Shown piece after piece: positions 9,762 to 18,104 of a DNA stretch of 64,000 bases. How positions within the stretch are numbered: position 1 is the stretch's first letter; each line of letters begins with the position of its first letter. The position numbers and the translations under genes are program-made. This DNA is from a bacterium (GTDB lineage Bacteria; Krumholzibacteriota; Krumholzibacteriia; LZORAL124-64-63), in NCBI GenBank assembly GCA_016703265.1, contig JADJCK010000001.1, forward strand, positions 558,001-622,000. The letters are read 5' to 3'. The notes beneath the pieces were generated by a model. That model was not told the DNA's origin. It worked only from the letters and a program-made list of their open reading frames with translations, and ran no database searches.

Positions 9762-10090
9762 GCCGGCTCCTTCGATGGCGCTGATGGAGGTTGGCCGTCC
9801 GCTGACTTGCCCCTGACGAAGACTGCATCGGCGGACGCTGCGCGGAAGCGGTGCTGCGCGATCGTACGATACTCCGGCGAATCGTACCAGGCGCGCGCGC
9901 CGGCCTCATCGGGGAAGGAGATCAGGACGGTGCGCGTGCCGGGCCAGTGGCCTTCGAGCACGACGGGTGCTTCGTCGACGGCGAGCACCTCGGCCCCGTA
10001 GCGAGCCAGCACCGGGTCGGTGCCTTCAAGGTAGCGGGCGTAGCCGGATGCGTCGTGGACGTCGATGCGGGCGATGAAATAGCACTTCAA
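9758..10090 (-). CDS. DUF1330 family protein
   Basis: A 110-aa protein with the ferredoxin-like DUF1330 pattern: an N-terminal YFIARIDVHDASGYARY, then VLEGHWPGTRTVLISFPDEAGARAWYDSPEY. These are small dimeric alpha-beta-barrel proteins of unknown activity. The start is TTG at 10090 with AGGAGGG seven bases upstream, and no ATG is available nearby. The 3' end overlaps the zinc-ribbon gene. A long G-run sits directly upstream, so promoter sequence there is unreliable. Confidence 0.75.
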   Translation of the reverse strand: MKCYFIARIDVHDASGYARYLEGTDPVLARYGAEVLAVDEAPVVLEGHWPGTRTVLISFPDEAGARAWYDSPEYRTIAQHRFRAASADAVFVRGKSADGQPPSAPSKEPA

Positions 10091-10128
10091 CGGTGACCCT
10101 CCTGCCGCTCACGGTGCGCCAGCGGAGC

Positions 10129-10157
10129 GGGGGGGGGGGGGGCCGGGGGGGGGGGGC
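10129..10157. other. uninterrupted G-runs, probable sequence artefact
   Basis: Two runs of about 14 G separated by CC lie between the DUF1330 and SUKH genes. Similar runs occur at 36849-36890 and 53.0-53.9 kb. Pure runs of this length are unusual even at this GC content and probably mark low-quality consensus. Confidence 0.6.
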
Positions 10158-10213
10158 CCAGGGAACCTCCGGTTGCCTGATTTGTTCCGTTATCGCGACG
10201 CCTGAGCCATCCG

Positions 10214-10633
10214 CTATTTCCAGAACTCCCACCATTTCCGGTTCACGTGGCGCATTTCGGCCGCCGCGTCGTCCGCAGCAGCTTCGGCATCGTCGCGCCT
10301 GATCCGGTCAATGTACTGCTCCATCGTCGCGTCGAGTACCTGATGCTTGCCGGTTTCGAGCTGATAGACGTACACCGGCGAGTCGGCCCTCGAGGCATCC
10401 AGGAAGTAGCATTCCTCGCCACGGTCACTGCCGATGAAGAACGGGCTCAGGACACCATTCATCGCCATATCGTCCATGTTGAGATCGAGGATCGCTTCCA
10501 CAGTATCGGGGAGCATGGCCTCGGTCCCGAACGATTCTGGTGGCAGCGGATAGTGGAGCATCGTGGCCCGGTAGGCGCCGGGCAAGGTTATGGACAGGCG
10601 TTCTTCGATCGTCTGCAGGTCGCTCTCGGTCAT
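10214..10633 (-). CDS. SMI1/KNR4 (SUKH) family protein
   Basis: A 139-aa protein with the SUKH-fold pattern: an N-terminal helix TIEERLSITLPGAYRATML, a mid LLPD/ILDLN region, then GSDRGEECYFLDASRADSPVYVYQ. In bacteria SUKH proteins often act as immunity proteins to polymorphic or contact-dependent toxins. Here no toxin is visible next to it, so it would be an orphan immunity protein or a non-immunity member. The C terminus KWWEFWK is unusual. ATG at 10633 with GGAGG upstream. Confidence 0.72.
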   Translation of the reverse strand: MTESDLQTIEERLSITLPGAYRATMLHYPLPPESFGTEAMLPDTVEAILDLNMDDMAMNGVLSPFFIGSDRGEECYFLDASRADSPVYVYQLETGKHQVLDATMEQYIDRIRRDDAEAAADDAAAEMRHVNRKWWEFWK

Positions 10634-10761
10634 TGTCCCACCCTCCAGGTCAGGGCCGTGAACCCCAAGCGGGAATTCTCACCCGATTTCAATGCCGGCC
10701 GAGCGGGCAGCGTCGAAGTCGGGCTTCATGGGCGCTCGGTTCGTTGCCGCCGATGTCTGGA

Positions 10762-11166
10762 TCACGGGCGCACCGCCACCGTTTCCACCATTTCGGCGCC
10801 GTCGGGCTGATGGAAGACGACCCGCACTGTATCAGCGTGGGGCGGCTGCTTCAAGAACTCGCGCCCTCTCCATTCGACCAGCGTTGCGACGTAAAAAACG
10901 GCGGGATCAATGTCGTGGATGCCGAACAAGGTGATCTCGTAGGTCGAGGCGCTTTCGGAGATCACGGCATGGTCAAACCAGTAGCTCGTATCGGGCCCGA
11001 TGGTGCCCGTCAGGCGGACGGCCAGCGGGTCGTCGGGGCTCGCCAACGGTTCGACGGCCATGGAGTTCATGCTGATCGGGTATTCGATGAGGTAGTTGGG
11101 CTCCTCGGGGTCGTTGCAACCGGTCATGACCAGGAGGGCAGCGGTCAGCAGGGCTATGAATCGCAT
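10762..11166 (-). CDS. small hypothetical lipoprotein
   Basis: A 134-aa protein with a clear lipoprotein signal (LLVMTGCNDPEEP, Cys near residue 16). The mature part looks like a short beta-sandwich, with no family I recognise. The ATG at 11166 is preferred over the longer frame because of the signal peptide and an AGAGGA upstream. It is separated by 23 bp from the next lipoprotein gene on the same strand. Confidence 0.65.
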   Translation of the reverse strand: MRFIALLTAALLVMTGCNDPEEPNYLIEYPISMNSMAVEPLASPDDPLAVRLTGTIGPDTSYWFDHAVISESASTYEITLFGIHDIDPAVFYVATLVEWRGREFLKQPPHADTVRVVFHQPDGAEMVETVAVRP

Positions 11167-11189
11167 ATCGATCCTCTCGTGGACATCGC

Positions 11190-11843
11190 CTACCGATCGA
11201 TCACCCGCTGGATGCGCTCCTGCAGGTGCAGGTCCTCCTCGCCCTCGAGCAACTCGCGGGCAACACTGATCGCTTCGTCGCACGGAATGTGATAGAGGCA
11301 GCTGAGAATGTCCTCAGCGATATCTATCCCACCCTTGTCCCGCTTCGGATCCAACCCGAGATACTGGCTGCGCAATACTGACGCTGCGCGGCAATCGCCG
11401 AGGATCGCCAGGTCCTCGCGCACCCCGTGATAGCCCACTCGCTCGACGGATAGAAGCGCTTCAAACACGTCTGTTCCGTTGAACTCGGCAACGCCCCAAC
11501 GAGCCGCGATGCGGTACAACATCTGCAAGTTCACGCGGTCTTGCGCCCATTTCGAGAGGGCCAACTGTTCTATCGCCGCCAGAATCCGCGGACGCAGGGG
11601 ATCCTGACGACGGGCCTCGAACTTCGCGGCGGCGACTGGACCGGCCCACTTCGTGCCGTCTGAAATGGGCATACTCCCGAAGCAATCCACCGCCGTTTCA
11701 AAATAGGGATCGGTGGTGCCAGCCTCCAAAGCAACGACGCAGCGTACTCCGAACTCGACGCACTCGCCGGCCCAAACCGGGGTGGCTGGCGTGGAGCAGG
11801 CCACAAGGGACAGGCAAATTGCTACGAGGCTATCTCGCATCAT
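11190..11843 (-). CDS. hypothetical lipoprotein, helical
   Basis: A 217-aa protein with a lipoprotein-type signal (LSLVACSTP). The mature region has several Cys residues (ECVEFGVRC, VDCFG, LGDCRAA, LSCLYHIPCDE) and a largely helical C-terminal half. I do not recognise a family. An ATG pair at 11843 and 11840 offers two equivalent starts. It belongs to the minus-strand run of envelope genes between 8.3 and 15.1 kb. Confidence 0.55.
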   Translation of the reverse strand: MMRDSLVAICLSLVACSTPATPVWAGECVEFGVRCVVALEAGTTDPYFETAVDCFGSMPISDGTKWAGPVAAAKFEARRQDPLRPRILAAIEQLALSKWAQDRVNLQMLYRIAARWGVAEFNGTDVFEALLSVERVGYHGVREDLAILGDCRAASVLRSQYLGLDPKRDKGGIDIAEDILSCLYHIPCDEAISVARELLEGEEDLHLQERIQRVIDR

Positions 11844-11876
11844 GTACTCCTGCGACCAAGACCTAATGCAGCAGCG

Positions 11877-12932
11877 TCACAAACGCGGCGCCGGGAGCGG
11901 CTTCCGGATCATATCACACATCCCCGGCACGAGACCGCATAGATCGTCCGGGAATTCCACGCCGCCTTGCCCGTTCCGCTCCGGGCCCAGGGCCGCCAAA
12001 TGGCTTCTGATTGCAATCGCCGTCGCGTGCCGCAGCGACATTGACATCCCGTGTCCGGTCCGGAAGATGTAGAACCCTTTCCTGACGCCCCGATGCAAAC
12101 GCTGCAGCCACGCATAGTACGTCACTACGGGATCAGCCATCTTCGGCTGCGATGCCCAATAGCTCTCAGTGTCGTAGGGATCGCCAAGTGTGAAGCCGAC
12201 GGACGTGCCGTCAGTCAACCGCACGGCAACGGAGTCCATCGTCACTGCCGTTGCGCTTGCAATGCGCTCGAACTCAGAGATGAAGCTGAGCGTGCGTTGC
12301 CGAATCAAGCTGCGATCCCAACTTTGCAGCGCCAGTTCCCTTTCGAGCATCGAGCATTCACTTCTGAGTAACGGGGCCATCACGGGCGTTGGTATGACGT
12401 CGCGGTCATCGAAGTTGGTGATATCGGGGAAAACGCGAATGCCGTCAATGTAGACGCGATTTTCGCTGCGCCGGACCACGACATTGCCGGAAATCCAGTG
12501 CCCATACAGGCAGACCTGGTTTGTCTCCAGTTCCAGAATCTGGTGAGCGGCAGCCGTCGTGTCGCTCTTGATGACACCATCGGTGTCGCGGTCGGGCACG
12601 AAATGGAACTCCAGCATCAATGAATCCCGTACCGCCAGCCCGTCCCGCCTGGCCGGCCTGTACTTGCTCAGCCAGGCGGCGAGCATGGCTGCACTCCTAA
12701 ACGGCGAGCGTGGCCATCCAATCTCCCGCACAGCCTCCACGGCACCCGAAGGGGCGATGACCACCCGGACCGCGACCGAATCCTCCATTGCGGCAAGCCT
12801 CATGGAGCGCGAATAATATGCCGCTTCGCGGATCACAATCGACGGGCCTTCGTCCAGACTTGTGCCCTGGGCTCGGGCGCCGGTGGCGGTGGCGAGCGCG
12901 ATGAGGAGGAAGTGCCAGTACCTGGCTTTCAC
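11877..12932 (-). CDS. secreted protein with TonB-C-like domain
   Basis: A 351-aa protein with a Sec signal peptide (cleavage near ARA-QG, residue 21). Residues about 45-112 match the TonB C-terminal pattern: SVAVRVVIAPSGAVEAVREIG, then an Ala/Leu helix and a YRPARRDGLAV strand. The remaining 240 residues are unrecognised. It has no N-terminal transmembrane anchor of a true TonB, so it is more likely a periplasmic protein that borrows the fold. Neighbours are other unknown envelope proteins. Confidence 0.55.
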   Translation of the reverse strand: MKARYWHFLLIALATATGARAQGTSLDEGPSIVIREAAYYSRSMRLAAMEDSVAVRVVIAPSGAVEAVREIGWPRSPFRSAAMLAAWLSKYRPARRDGLAVRDSLMLEFHFVPDRDTDGVIKSDTTAAAHQILELETNQVCLYGHWISGNVVVRRSENRVYIDGIRVFPDITNFDDRDVIPTPVMAPLLRSECSMLERELALQSWDRSLIRQRTLSFISEFERIASATAVTMDSVAVRLTDGTSVGFTLGDPYDTESYWASQPKMADPVVTYYAWLQRLHRGVRKGFYIFRTGHGMSMSLRHATAIAIRSHLAALGPERNGQGGVEFPDDLCGLVPGMCDMIRKPLPAPRL

Positions 12933-12960
12933 GGACGCACCTGGAGACGCAGCACGCGCA

Positions 12961-13497
12961 CTACCTCGATTCCATCAGCTGCACATCCACGAGCTCATAG
13001 CTCCCTCGTGCCACTCGCCGCAACTCAAAGCGTGTGTCCCAGTAGCGGACCGCGAACTCTGATGGCGAACGCCACTCAAGGAACTCAATTGGCGGTTGGT
13101 GCCCCCTCACGAACAGGGTCGCCTTCTGGATCTCGATGGCGCGCTCATGGAAGATATCCCCGTCAATGAGCACGGCATCGAGGAAGTACTCTCCCGGCTC
13201 GAAGACCTGTCTGGTGAAGGTGTTCTTCTCGCGATCGAAATCGATTCCCGGCTCCGGCATCGGCCACACAAGCTCTTCGATGATGACCGACGCATGCCCT
13301 TCATTGCGGAACGACTCGTTGCACAAACTCACCCTCAACACGAACGAATCCGCAGGCGCTCCGCGCGTCATGAAATGCACGTACTCCGGTGCCACGGCCG
13401 ACGGCGTCGGTGTTGCCGGCACAATGGTGCCAGCCAATCCGCCGCCTGGCACAAGTGCAAGGCAAACGGCGATTGCGATAATGATTGCCGTATTCAC
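12961..13497 (-). CDS. hypothetical secreted protein
   Basis: About 178 aa, starting at a GTG (13497) with GAGGA upstream, then a hydrophobic signal (TAIIIAIAVCLALVPGGGLAG). The body is beta-rich, with ERAIEIQKATLFVRG and EFAVRYWDTRFELRRV. The longer frame up to 13788 overlaps the upstream gene and has low-complexity Arg/Ser content, so it is rejected. The gene follows the propeller protein by 13 bp, suggesting one transcript. No family recognised. Confidence 0.5.
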   Translation of the reverse strand: MNTAIIIAIAVCLALVPGGGLAGTIVPATPTPSAVAPEYVHFMTRGAPADSFVLRVSLCNESFRNEGHASVIIEELVWPMPEPGIDFDREKNTFTRQVFEPGEYFLDAVLIDGDIFHERAIEIQKATLFVRGHQPPIEFLEWRSPSEFAVRYWDTRFELRRVARGSYELVDVQLMESR

Positions 13498-13510
13498 CAG
13501 ATCGCCATCC

Positions 13511-14629
13511 TCAGAACGAATACCCCACCACCTCCGGCCCCTCACCACTCCCGCCATCCCGCACATTCCGCACCACCACGACACGCTTCCCCGGCAGCAC
13601 GAACCAGTTGTCGAACCGGGCGTCATCGGGCCCGCGCAGTTCCACCCGTTGCAAGTACTCGCCTGCTTCCGAATACACGTCGTAGGCGACGAACACGCCC
13701 GCGCCCAGCGGCGGCTCCGGCGACGGCGTGTATACGCACACCCGCCCGAGCTCGTCGCACCACAGGTAGGCCACGAACGGGTCCGCATCGGCGACTTCCC
13801 GCCCCGCGCCGCTGCCCTGCCTGGTGAACCTGGACGCGGTATCAGCCTTCTCGGCAGCGGTCCGATTGCGCCTGGCGGTCACCAGCTTGATCTCTACCGG
13901 TTCACCACCACCGGCCGGCAGCATCAGTATACGGGGACGGTCGCGGTCCGGGGCCAGATACACGTTTCCGGCGCGGCTCACACCCCAGGCTCTCCACACG
14001 AAATTGTAGAGTTCGGCCTCGTTCGTCGCTGGCCCCACGAGAGACGCAGCGGTGTCGGGGGCGCGATACAGGATCGCGGACGCCGTGCCGTCATCCGGAA
14101 CGCGGGCCAGGACAGTCTGGAAGGCGCGCGTCTCCTTGGACTGGTCGGCCACCATGAAGGCCGCCACGTAGCCGCCGGCAATGCGACGTGCATCGTAGGT
14201 GGCCAGGGTACCGCTGCCGTCCGCATTCAGGCGCAGGTGGCCGCCGGACGCCGGCTGCCCCGCCGCATCGAACCACACCAGGCGGGACGACATCGCATCC
14301 AGCAGCCCGACCCGGCCGTCGGGCTCGACGAAGAGCCGGGATGGCATCCGCGTCTCGCCGGGACCGTCGCCGGGGCCGCCGATCGTGCGCAGGAACGCGC
14401 CCTTCGGGTCGATCACGAGCACCGTCTGCAGCTTGAAGTCCAGGAGGTAGGTATTGCCGGCGGCGTCGGCGGCGACGTCGATGATCTCGCCGATCATCGG
14501 GGAGTCATCGGATTCGGTCAGGTGCCATTGTTCCTCGAGGGTGGCGGTTACCAGCGATGGTTCGGTGATGGCGGGGGCTGCGGAGAGGACGCATGCAAGC
14601 AGCGTGAGGATCGTGCATATGTGCTTCAT
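13511..14629 (-). CDS. 6-bladed beta-propeller (NHL-like) secreted protein
   Basis: A 372-aa protein with a signal peptide and repeated blade motifs such as IIDVAADAAGNTYLLD, VLVIDPKGAFLRTIGGPGDGPGE and RLVWFDAAG, typical of the 6-bladed propeller family common in FCB bacteria. The ATG at 14629 has AGGAGCG upstream. Such proteins are often periplasmic scaffolds and no catalytic motif is visible. It is preceded by a lipoprotein gene and followed closely by another secreted protein. Confidence 0.68.
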   Translation of the reverse strand: MKHICTILTLLACVLSAAPAITEPSLVTATLEEQWHLTESDDSPMIGEIIDVAADAAGNTYLLDFKLQTVLVIDPKGAFLRTIGGPGDGPGETRMPSRLFVEPDGRVGLLDAMSSRLVWFDAAGQPASGGHLRLNADGSGTLATYDARRIAGGYVAAFMVADQSKETRAFQTVLARVPDDGTASAILYRAPDTAASLVGPATNEAELYNFVWRAWGVSRAGNVYLAPDRDRPRILMLPAGGGEPVEIKLVTARRNRTAAEKADTASRFTRQGSGAGREVADADPFVAYLWCDELGRVCVYTPSPEPPLGAGVFVAYDVYSEAGEYLQRVELRGPDDARFDNWFVLPGKRVVVVRNVRDGGSGEGPEVVGYSF

Positions 14630-14673
14630 GAACTCGCTCCTGTTGGCTCTGCAGGCAAGCACCATGAGTGTGG

Positions 14674-15075
14674 CTAGTTCATGCTGCCCATGCCAGATGC
14701 GAATGAGTGCGCCCAGAATCCGATTCCTGCGGCAGCAGCCACGATGGCCACGAGAAACACGTTGCGAGTCACGGAGCTTCTTTCGCTTTCGATCGAGTAG
14801 ATCTCAGAAGCCGGAATCGTTTGTTCTTCCACGCCACCGCTGTTCTGCAGGACCAGCACAATCTCCGACTCCGACACTCGAACGACCTGCCCGTAACGCT
14901 CTTCGCCCGAACTCATCGTCACACGAACTCTGGTGCCAGGTTCGGCAACCATAGGCGCGCGTCCATCGCCATGTTCCGCTGCTGGTAAAGCTAGCGATAC
15001 TCGTCGATAGCTCGCACAGCTCGAAAGGATCGCTAGCAGCGCAACGCATGCAACCAGTTTTCCCGCAAGACGCAT
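14674..15075 (-). CDS. small lipoprotein with C-terminal TM (paralogue of 36409-36828)
   Basis: A 133-aa protein with a lipoprotein signal (LLAILSSCASYR), a small beta domain (VRVTMSSGEERYGQVVRVSESEIVL...), a short EQTIPASEIYSIE segment and a C-terminal hydrophobic helix. The gene at 36409-36828 has the same order and matching positions (SGE...G-x-I/V, A-E-I/L ... IE/LE, then TM). This is the first gene beyond the last attC site, so it may be the array's flank or an older cassette that lost its attC. Function unknown. Confidence 0.62.
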   Translation of the reverse strand: MRLAGKLVACVALLAILSSCASYRRVSLALPAAEHGDGRAPMVAEPGTRVRVTMSSGEERYGQVVRVSESEIVLVLQNSGGVEEQTIPASEIYSIESERSSVTRNVFLVAIVAAAAGIGFWAHSFASGMGSMN

Positions 15076-15143
15076 GACTCAGCTCCCGCTATCAAGCCAA
15101 GTGCGCAGCACCGATAAAAGCGTGCCGCAATGTTCGCTGGACC

Positions 15144-15241
15144 GCCCAACACCAGCTTCAGCAGCGAAGACTGCTCGCGCGGACCGTGCGCAGGCACGAA
15201 ACGTGACAGGCGGCTTCGTCTGCTGCAAGCTCTGGTTATGC
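15144..15241 (-). repeat. attC-like recombination site (distal)
   Basis: A 98-bp imperfect inverted repeat. On the minus strand it reads R'' GCATAAC, an arm TTGCAGCAGACGAAGCCG, a central spacer, an arm GTCTTCGCTGCTGAAGC, and R' GTTGGGC, which fits the GTTRRRY integron consensus. The arms pair with extrahelical bases on one side, as in true attC. The stop codon of the upstream cassette ORF falls inside R''. Confidence 0.82.
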
Positions 15242-15997
15242 AACGCCGAGGCCTCCAGAAATGCACAGCTCCACAAACCGCTTACCTGTGAAATCTAGTA
15301 CGAATGCGCGGCCAAATGAGCTGCGGTATGGCTCACGCGCAAGGTCGTCATGAACCTCAAGCGCGCTGGACTCGACGCTGCCGTCGCAAACTAGAACTAT
15401 CCACTGTTCGCTTGAGTCACTCAACAGCGATCGGCATCGCGCCTCCTTTGCGTCAAGTGCCGACTGGACCAGATCGTGCGTAGTCTTGCCAACCCAAAAT
15501 GCCCCCGAAAAATGCCATTGAGGGCCACCCTCATCGCCTAGGTACACGACGGACACAGAATCGACCTCTTCAGGCCAATCCGGACCCCAATTTGCCTCCG
15601 CCGAGAACTCCCGGTGGTCGCCTGGGCCGATCGGTTCGCGCGTCACCAGCGCGATCAACATCCGTGATATCTGCGCGACGCGATGATCGCGGATAGGTGT
15701 ATTCTGCGAGAAGATGACAGCTACGTCGAAGTATGCGCTCGCAATCTCACAGTGCAATTGCATCGCCCTTTCAACGACGGCCGTGGCCAAGCCCCTTTGC
15801 CGGCGCTGCGGACTACCGCGCTCCTGTTCGTCTGCGTAGATACGACGCACCTCGATGGCAGCCGCGCATTCTCCAAATCGCGCAAGAACATCCGGGGGAT
15901 CTTGCCCAGGCGCCAACTCCAAGTGGGCAGGAATCCCTCCCGCCTGCTGTAGCAGCCGCACCGCGCATATCTCAAACTGTTGCTTCTCGGTGAGCAT
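15236..15997 (-). CDS. cassette ORF, unknown; possible PD-(D/E)XK-like motif
   Basis: A 253-aa soluble protein encoded in the third gene cassette. Its TAA lies within the R'' core of the attC that ends the cassette, a common arrangement in integrons. Residues 34-51 read DPPDVLARFGECAAAIEVR, resembling the PPD...E-x-K/R of PD-(D/E)XK nucleases. The Lys position is Arg, so this is tentative. The ATG at 15997 has AAAAGGA upstream, and a GTG at 16012 is possible but lies inside the previous attC. Function is otherwise unrecognised. Confidence 0.6.
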   Translation of the reverse strand: MLTEKQQFEICAVRLLQQAGGIPAHLELAPGQDPPDVLARFGECAAAIEVRRIYADEQERGSPQRRQRGLATAVVERAMQLHCEIASAYFDVAVIFSQNTPIRDHRVAQISRMLIALVTREPIGPGDHREFSAEANWGPDWPEEVDSVSVVYLGDEGGPQWHFSGAFWVGKTTHDLVQSALDAKEARCRSLLSDSSEQWIVLVCDGSVESSALEVHDDLAREPYRSSFGRAFVLDFTGKRFVELCISGGLGVA

Positions 15998-16008
15998 GCA
16001 GTCCTTTT

Positions 16009-16106
16009 GCACTACACCAGCTTCAGCAGCGAAAACGGCTGGCGCGGGCCGATCGTCAGCACGGACCGTGACAGGCGGCTTCGTCTACTGCAAGCTCAGG
16101 TTAGGC
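16009..16106 (-). repeat. attC-like recombination site (middle)
   Basis: A 98-bp repeat almost identical to the other two in both arms. Minus strand: R'' GCCTAAC, arm TTGCAGTAGACGAAGCC, arm CGTTTTCGCTGCTGAAGC, and R' GTAGTGC. The R' departs from GTTRRRY at its third base, so cleavage here may be weak or lost. Confidence 0.8.
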
Positions 16107-16159
16107 GTCGCAGCGTGCCGATTCAATTGCATACACACCTTTGCCGACATTCTCGCAAT

Positions 16160-16714
16160 TCAGGAGATGATGGCAATGTTTGACATCTTCGCGATGCCCT
16201 CCAGAGACTCGTAGATGTAGTAGTGGCCGACGATGCGGCACACCTTCACCTCAAGACTGCCTGTGTTCCAGAAGAACTCGATCGCGCCTGGCGCTCCAGT
16301 TGTCGGCCTCACTCCTGTCATTGGAACAAATATTCGGAATCCATCCATGTACACGAAGGTCAGCTCCTTGATGGTTACTCCACCGATCTTCAGGTAGACA
16401 GGACAGGCGCGACCCGTTGGATCGGGGTACACCGTGGTCCATCTTTCGGCATAGGCCTCCGAACAGTCACCGAAATGGATTTGAAATGTGTTGTCCGCCC
16501 GGCAGACCCAGACGTCCTTGTTGTCGATCTGCGCTTCTTCCCACACCCCTTCTTCCAGGAGCTTCTCAAAATCGTCAAGGGTGTTGCGCGGTTTCAATTG
16601 GTCGGCCATCTGCGCTAGGTCATGCCTTTGCTCTGCACTGGACTTCCTGTAATAGAGATACGTAAATAGCCAAGAGAAGAAGGCACCTACTACTATGCCC
16701 AGCGCCAAACTCAT
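16160..16714 (-). CDS. cassette ORF, membrane-anchored hypothetical protein
   Basis: A 184-aa protein in the second cassette. An N-terminal transmembrane helix (LGIVVGAFFSWLFTYLYY) is followed by a short coiled-coil-like stretch and a soluble beta-rich domain with three Cys (VWVCRAD, GDCSEAY, GRACPVY). No family is recognised. The stop is 54 bp before the attC R''. Its ATG follows the previous attC R' by about 20 bp, as expected for a cassette with almost no 5' untranslated sequence. Confidence 0.6.
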   Translation of the reverse strand: MSLALGIVVGAFFSWLFTYLYYRKSSAEQRHDLAQMADQLKPRNTLDDFEKLLEEGVWEEAQIDNKDVWVCRADNTFQIHFGDCSEAYAERWTTVYPDPTGRACPVYLKIGGVTIKELTFVYMDGFRIFVPMTGVRPTTGAPGAIEFFWNTGSLEVKVCRIVGHYYIYESLEGIAKMSNIAIIS

Positions 16715-16735
16715 CCTTGCACCCCCATATCGTAC

Positions 16736-16834
16736 ACCTAATACCTTGCTTCAGCAGCGAAGACGGCTGGCGCGGCGCCTGCGCAAGCAGGCGACGTGAC
16801 AGGCGGCTTCGTCTGCTGCAATCTCTGGTTAGGC
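16736..16834 (-). repeat. attC-like recombination site (proximal)
   Basis: A 99-bp repeat. Minus strand: R'' GCCTAAC, arm TTGCAGCAGACGAAGCCG, a GC-rich central stem (CGCCTGCTTGCGCAGGCG), arm CCGTCTTCGCTGCTGAAGC, and R' ATTAGGT. The first R' base is A instead of G. The extra inner stem is not seen in the same form in the other two copies, as is usual for attC spacers. Confidence 0.82.
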
Positions 16835-16858
16835 AACTGGGCCATCAACTCTCGTCGC

Positions 16859-18082
16859 CTAGAATTTCAGCTTCTTTAGTGTCTCGAGCCTCTCGCGCCG
16901 CTCTCGAATCTCCTTCTGGATTCTCTCTTGCGCAGCTCGCTCCCGCCCTTGTGCTTCCCTTATCCTTTGTTCATTCACCATACTCGTTACAATTGGAATC
17001 CAACTCTTGAATGTGTCTATCACGCCCTGAGCGTTGCTGTTGTCTACGCGTTGGGCGATTGCGAAATTTCTATTGAATTCGAAAGTGCCAGGACCATTCC
17101 CATGAAGTGACCTGTGGCTATATAGACCCTGTCTAAAGAACTGAATCCAATCAGCGGGCGGCTCGGCATTCAACGTCAGAATGAGATGCCCGCGCTCAAT
17201 ATCGACGTCGATGATTGAGAGCTCCGGTATCTCATCCGGAGTGTACTTCGCCACGACCTGTTGCTCGGCAGCCCGCAGTTCCTGAGCCGCGAGATATTCG
17301 GTTCCTCGCGAAGAAATCTCCCGCTTCAGCTCTTCAATCGATTGATATCGCTCTCCGGGATCTTGCGAGATCAACCGCTCAACAATGTCGTCGAGAAACG
17401 CATGACTCGGATGTGCCCTGCCGATCGTGCGGTAGTTCGTGCCGTGCGGAATTTCACCCGTAAACAGCTCATTCAACATAAGCCCTAATGAAAACAAGTC
17501 GGCGCGGTGGTCCACAACTTGCTGCTGTCGCTGCTCCGGCGCGGCGTAAACGAAGTTCGCCAGGCGTTCTTTGTCGTGCGTGTTGACTATAGTGCGAAGA
17601 AGCGGTTCAGCGAAATGTGCTATGCCGAAGTCCGCGACGACAACTGTATCGCCCACGAGTACGTTTTCCGGTTTCAGATCTCGGTGCCATACCCCCTGAA
17701 GGTGAGCGGCCTCAACGCCATCCAAGATTTGCGCAAATACCTTGAGCCCTTCAACCGGATCATCTGACGGCATTTCTGACCGAAGAGTTCGCTCGTACAA
17801 GGGCATGACATAGAACGGGACCGTAACCTCGCCGTCGGTTGCCGTGCCGTAATCATACACTGAGATAACGTTCTGATGACGGGTCTTCTGGCAAAAGTGG
17901 ATTTCGTTCTTGAACCGTCTCAGCCGCTGACTGTTCAATGACTCGGGCTTCAGAGTCTTAAGTGCCCAGCGCCCGCCGTTCTCATCCGAGACCGCGAATA
18001 CTCGACCGGAACCGCCCTCGCCAATCAACGAGGCAACGGTGTATGTCCCAAAGGCACTACGAAATTCACGGGCTTTCGCCAC
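16859..18082 (-). CDS. cassette-borne Ser/Thr protein kinase (Hanks type)
   Basis: A 407-aa soluble kinase in the first cassette. Visible subdomains are the P-loop GEGGSG (residues 21-26), ALKTL with Lys42, HRDLKPEN (133-140), DFG (151-153) and AAPEQ near 181, all catalytic residues present. Residues after about 265 form a separate domain ending in an Arg/Glu-rich coiled coil (from about 365), with no transmembrane helix or PASTA repeat. The GTG at 18082 has AAGGAG at good spacing, and the TTG at 18088 abuts it. The stop lies 25 bp before attC. Stand-alone kinases on mobile islands can act in phage defence, but that role here is only a hypothesis. Confidence 0.85.
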   Translation of the reverse strand: MAKAREFRSAFGTYTVASLIGEGGSGRVFAVSDENGGRWALKTLKPESLNSQRLRRFKNEIHFCQKTRHQNVISVYDYGTATDGEVTVPFYVMPLYERTLRSEMPSDDPVEGLKVFAQILDGVEAAHLQGVWHRDLKPENVLVGDTVVVADFGIAHFAEPLLRTIVNTHDKERLANFVYAAPEQRQQQVVDHRADLFSLGLMLNELFTGEIPHGTNYRTIGRAHPSHAFLDDIVERLISQDPGERYQSIEELKREISSRGTEYLAAQELRAAEQQVVAKYTPDEIPELSIIDVDIERGHLILTLNAEPPADWIQFFRQGLYSHRSLHGNGPGTFEFNRNFAIAQRVDNSNAQGVIDTFKSWIPIVTSMVNEQRIREAQGRERAAQERIQKEIRERRERLETLKKLKF

Positions 18083-18104
18083 AGGCAAGCTCCTTGGACT
18101 TGTC

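Noticed and set aside
7500..15100. Search by eye for further attC sites
   Set aside because: No repeat with paired cores and arms was found between these genes. Isolated GTTRRRY words occur by chance.
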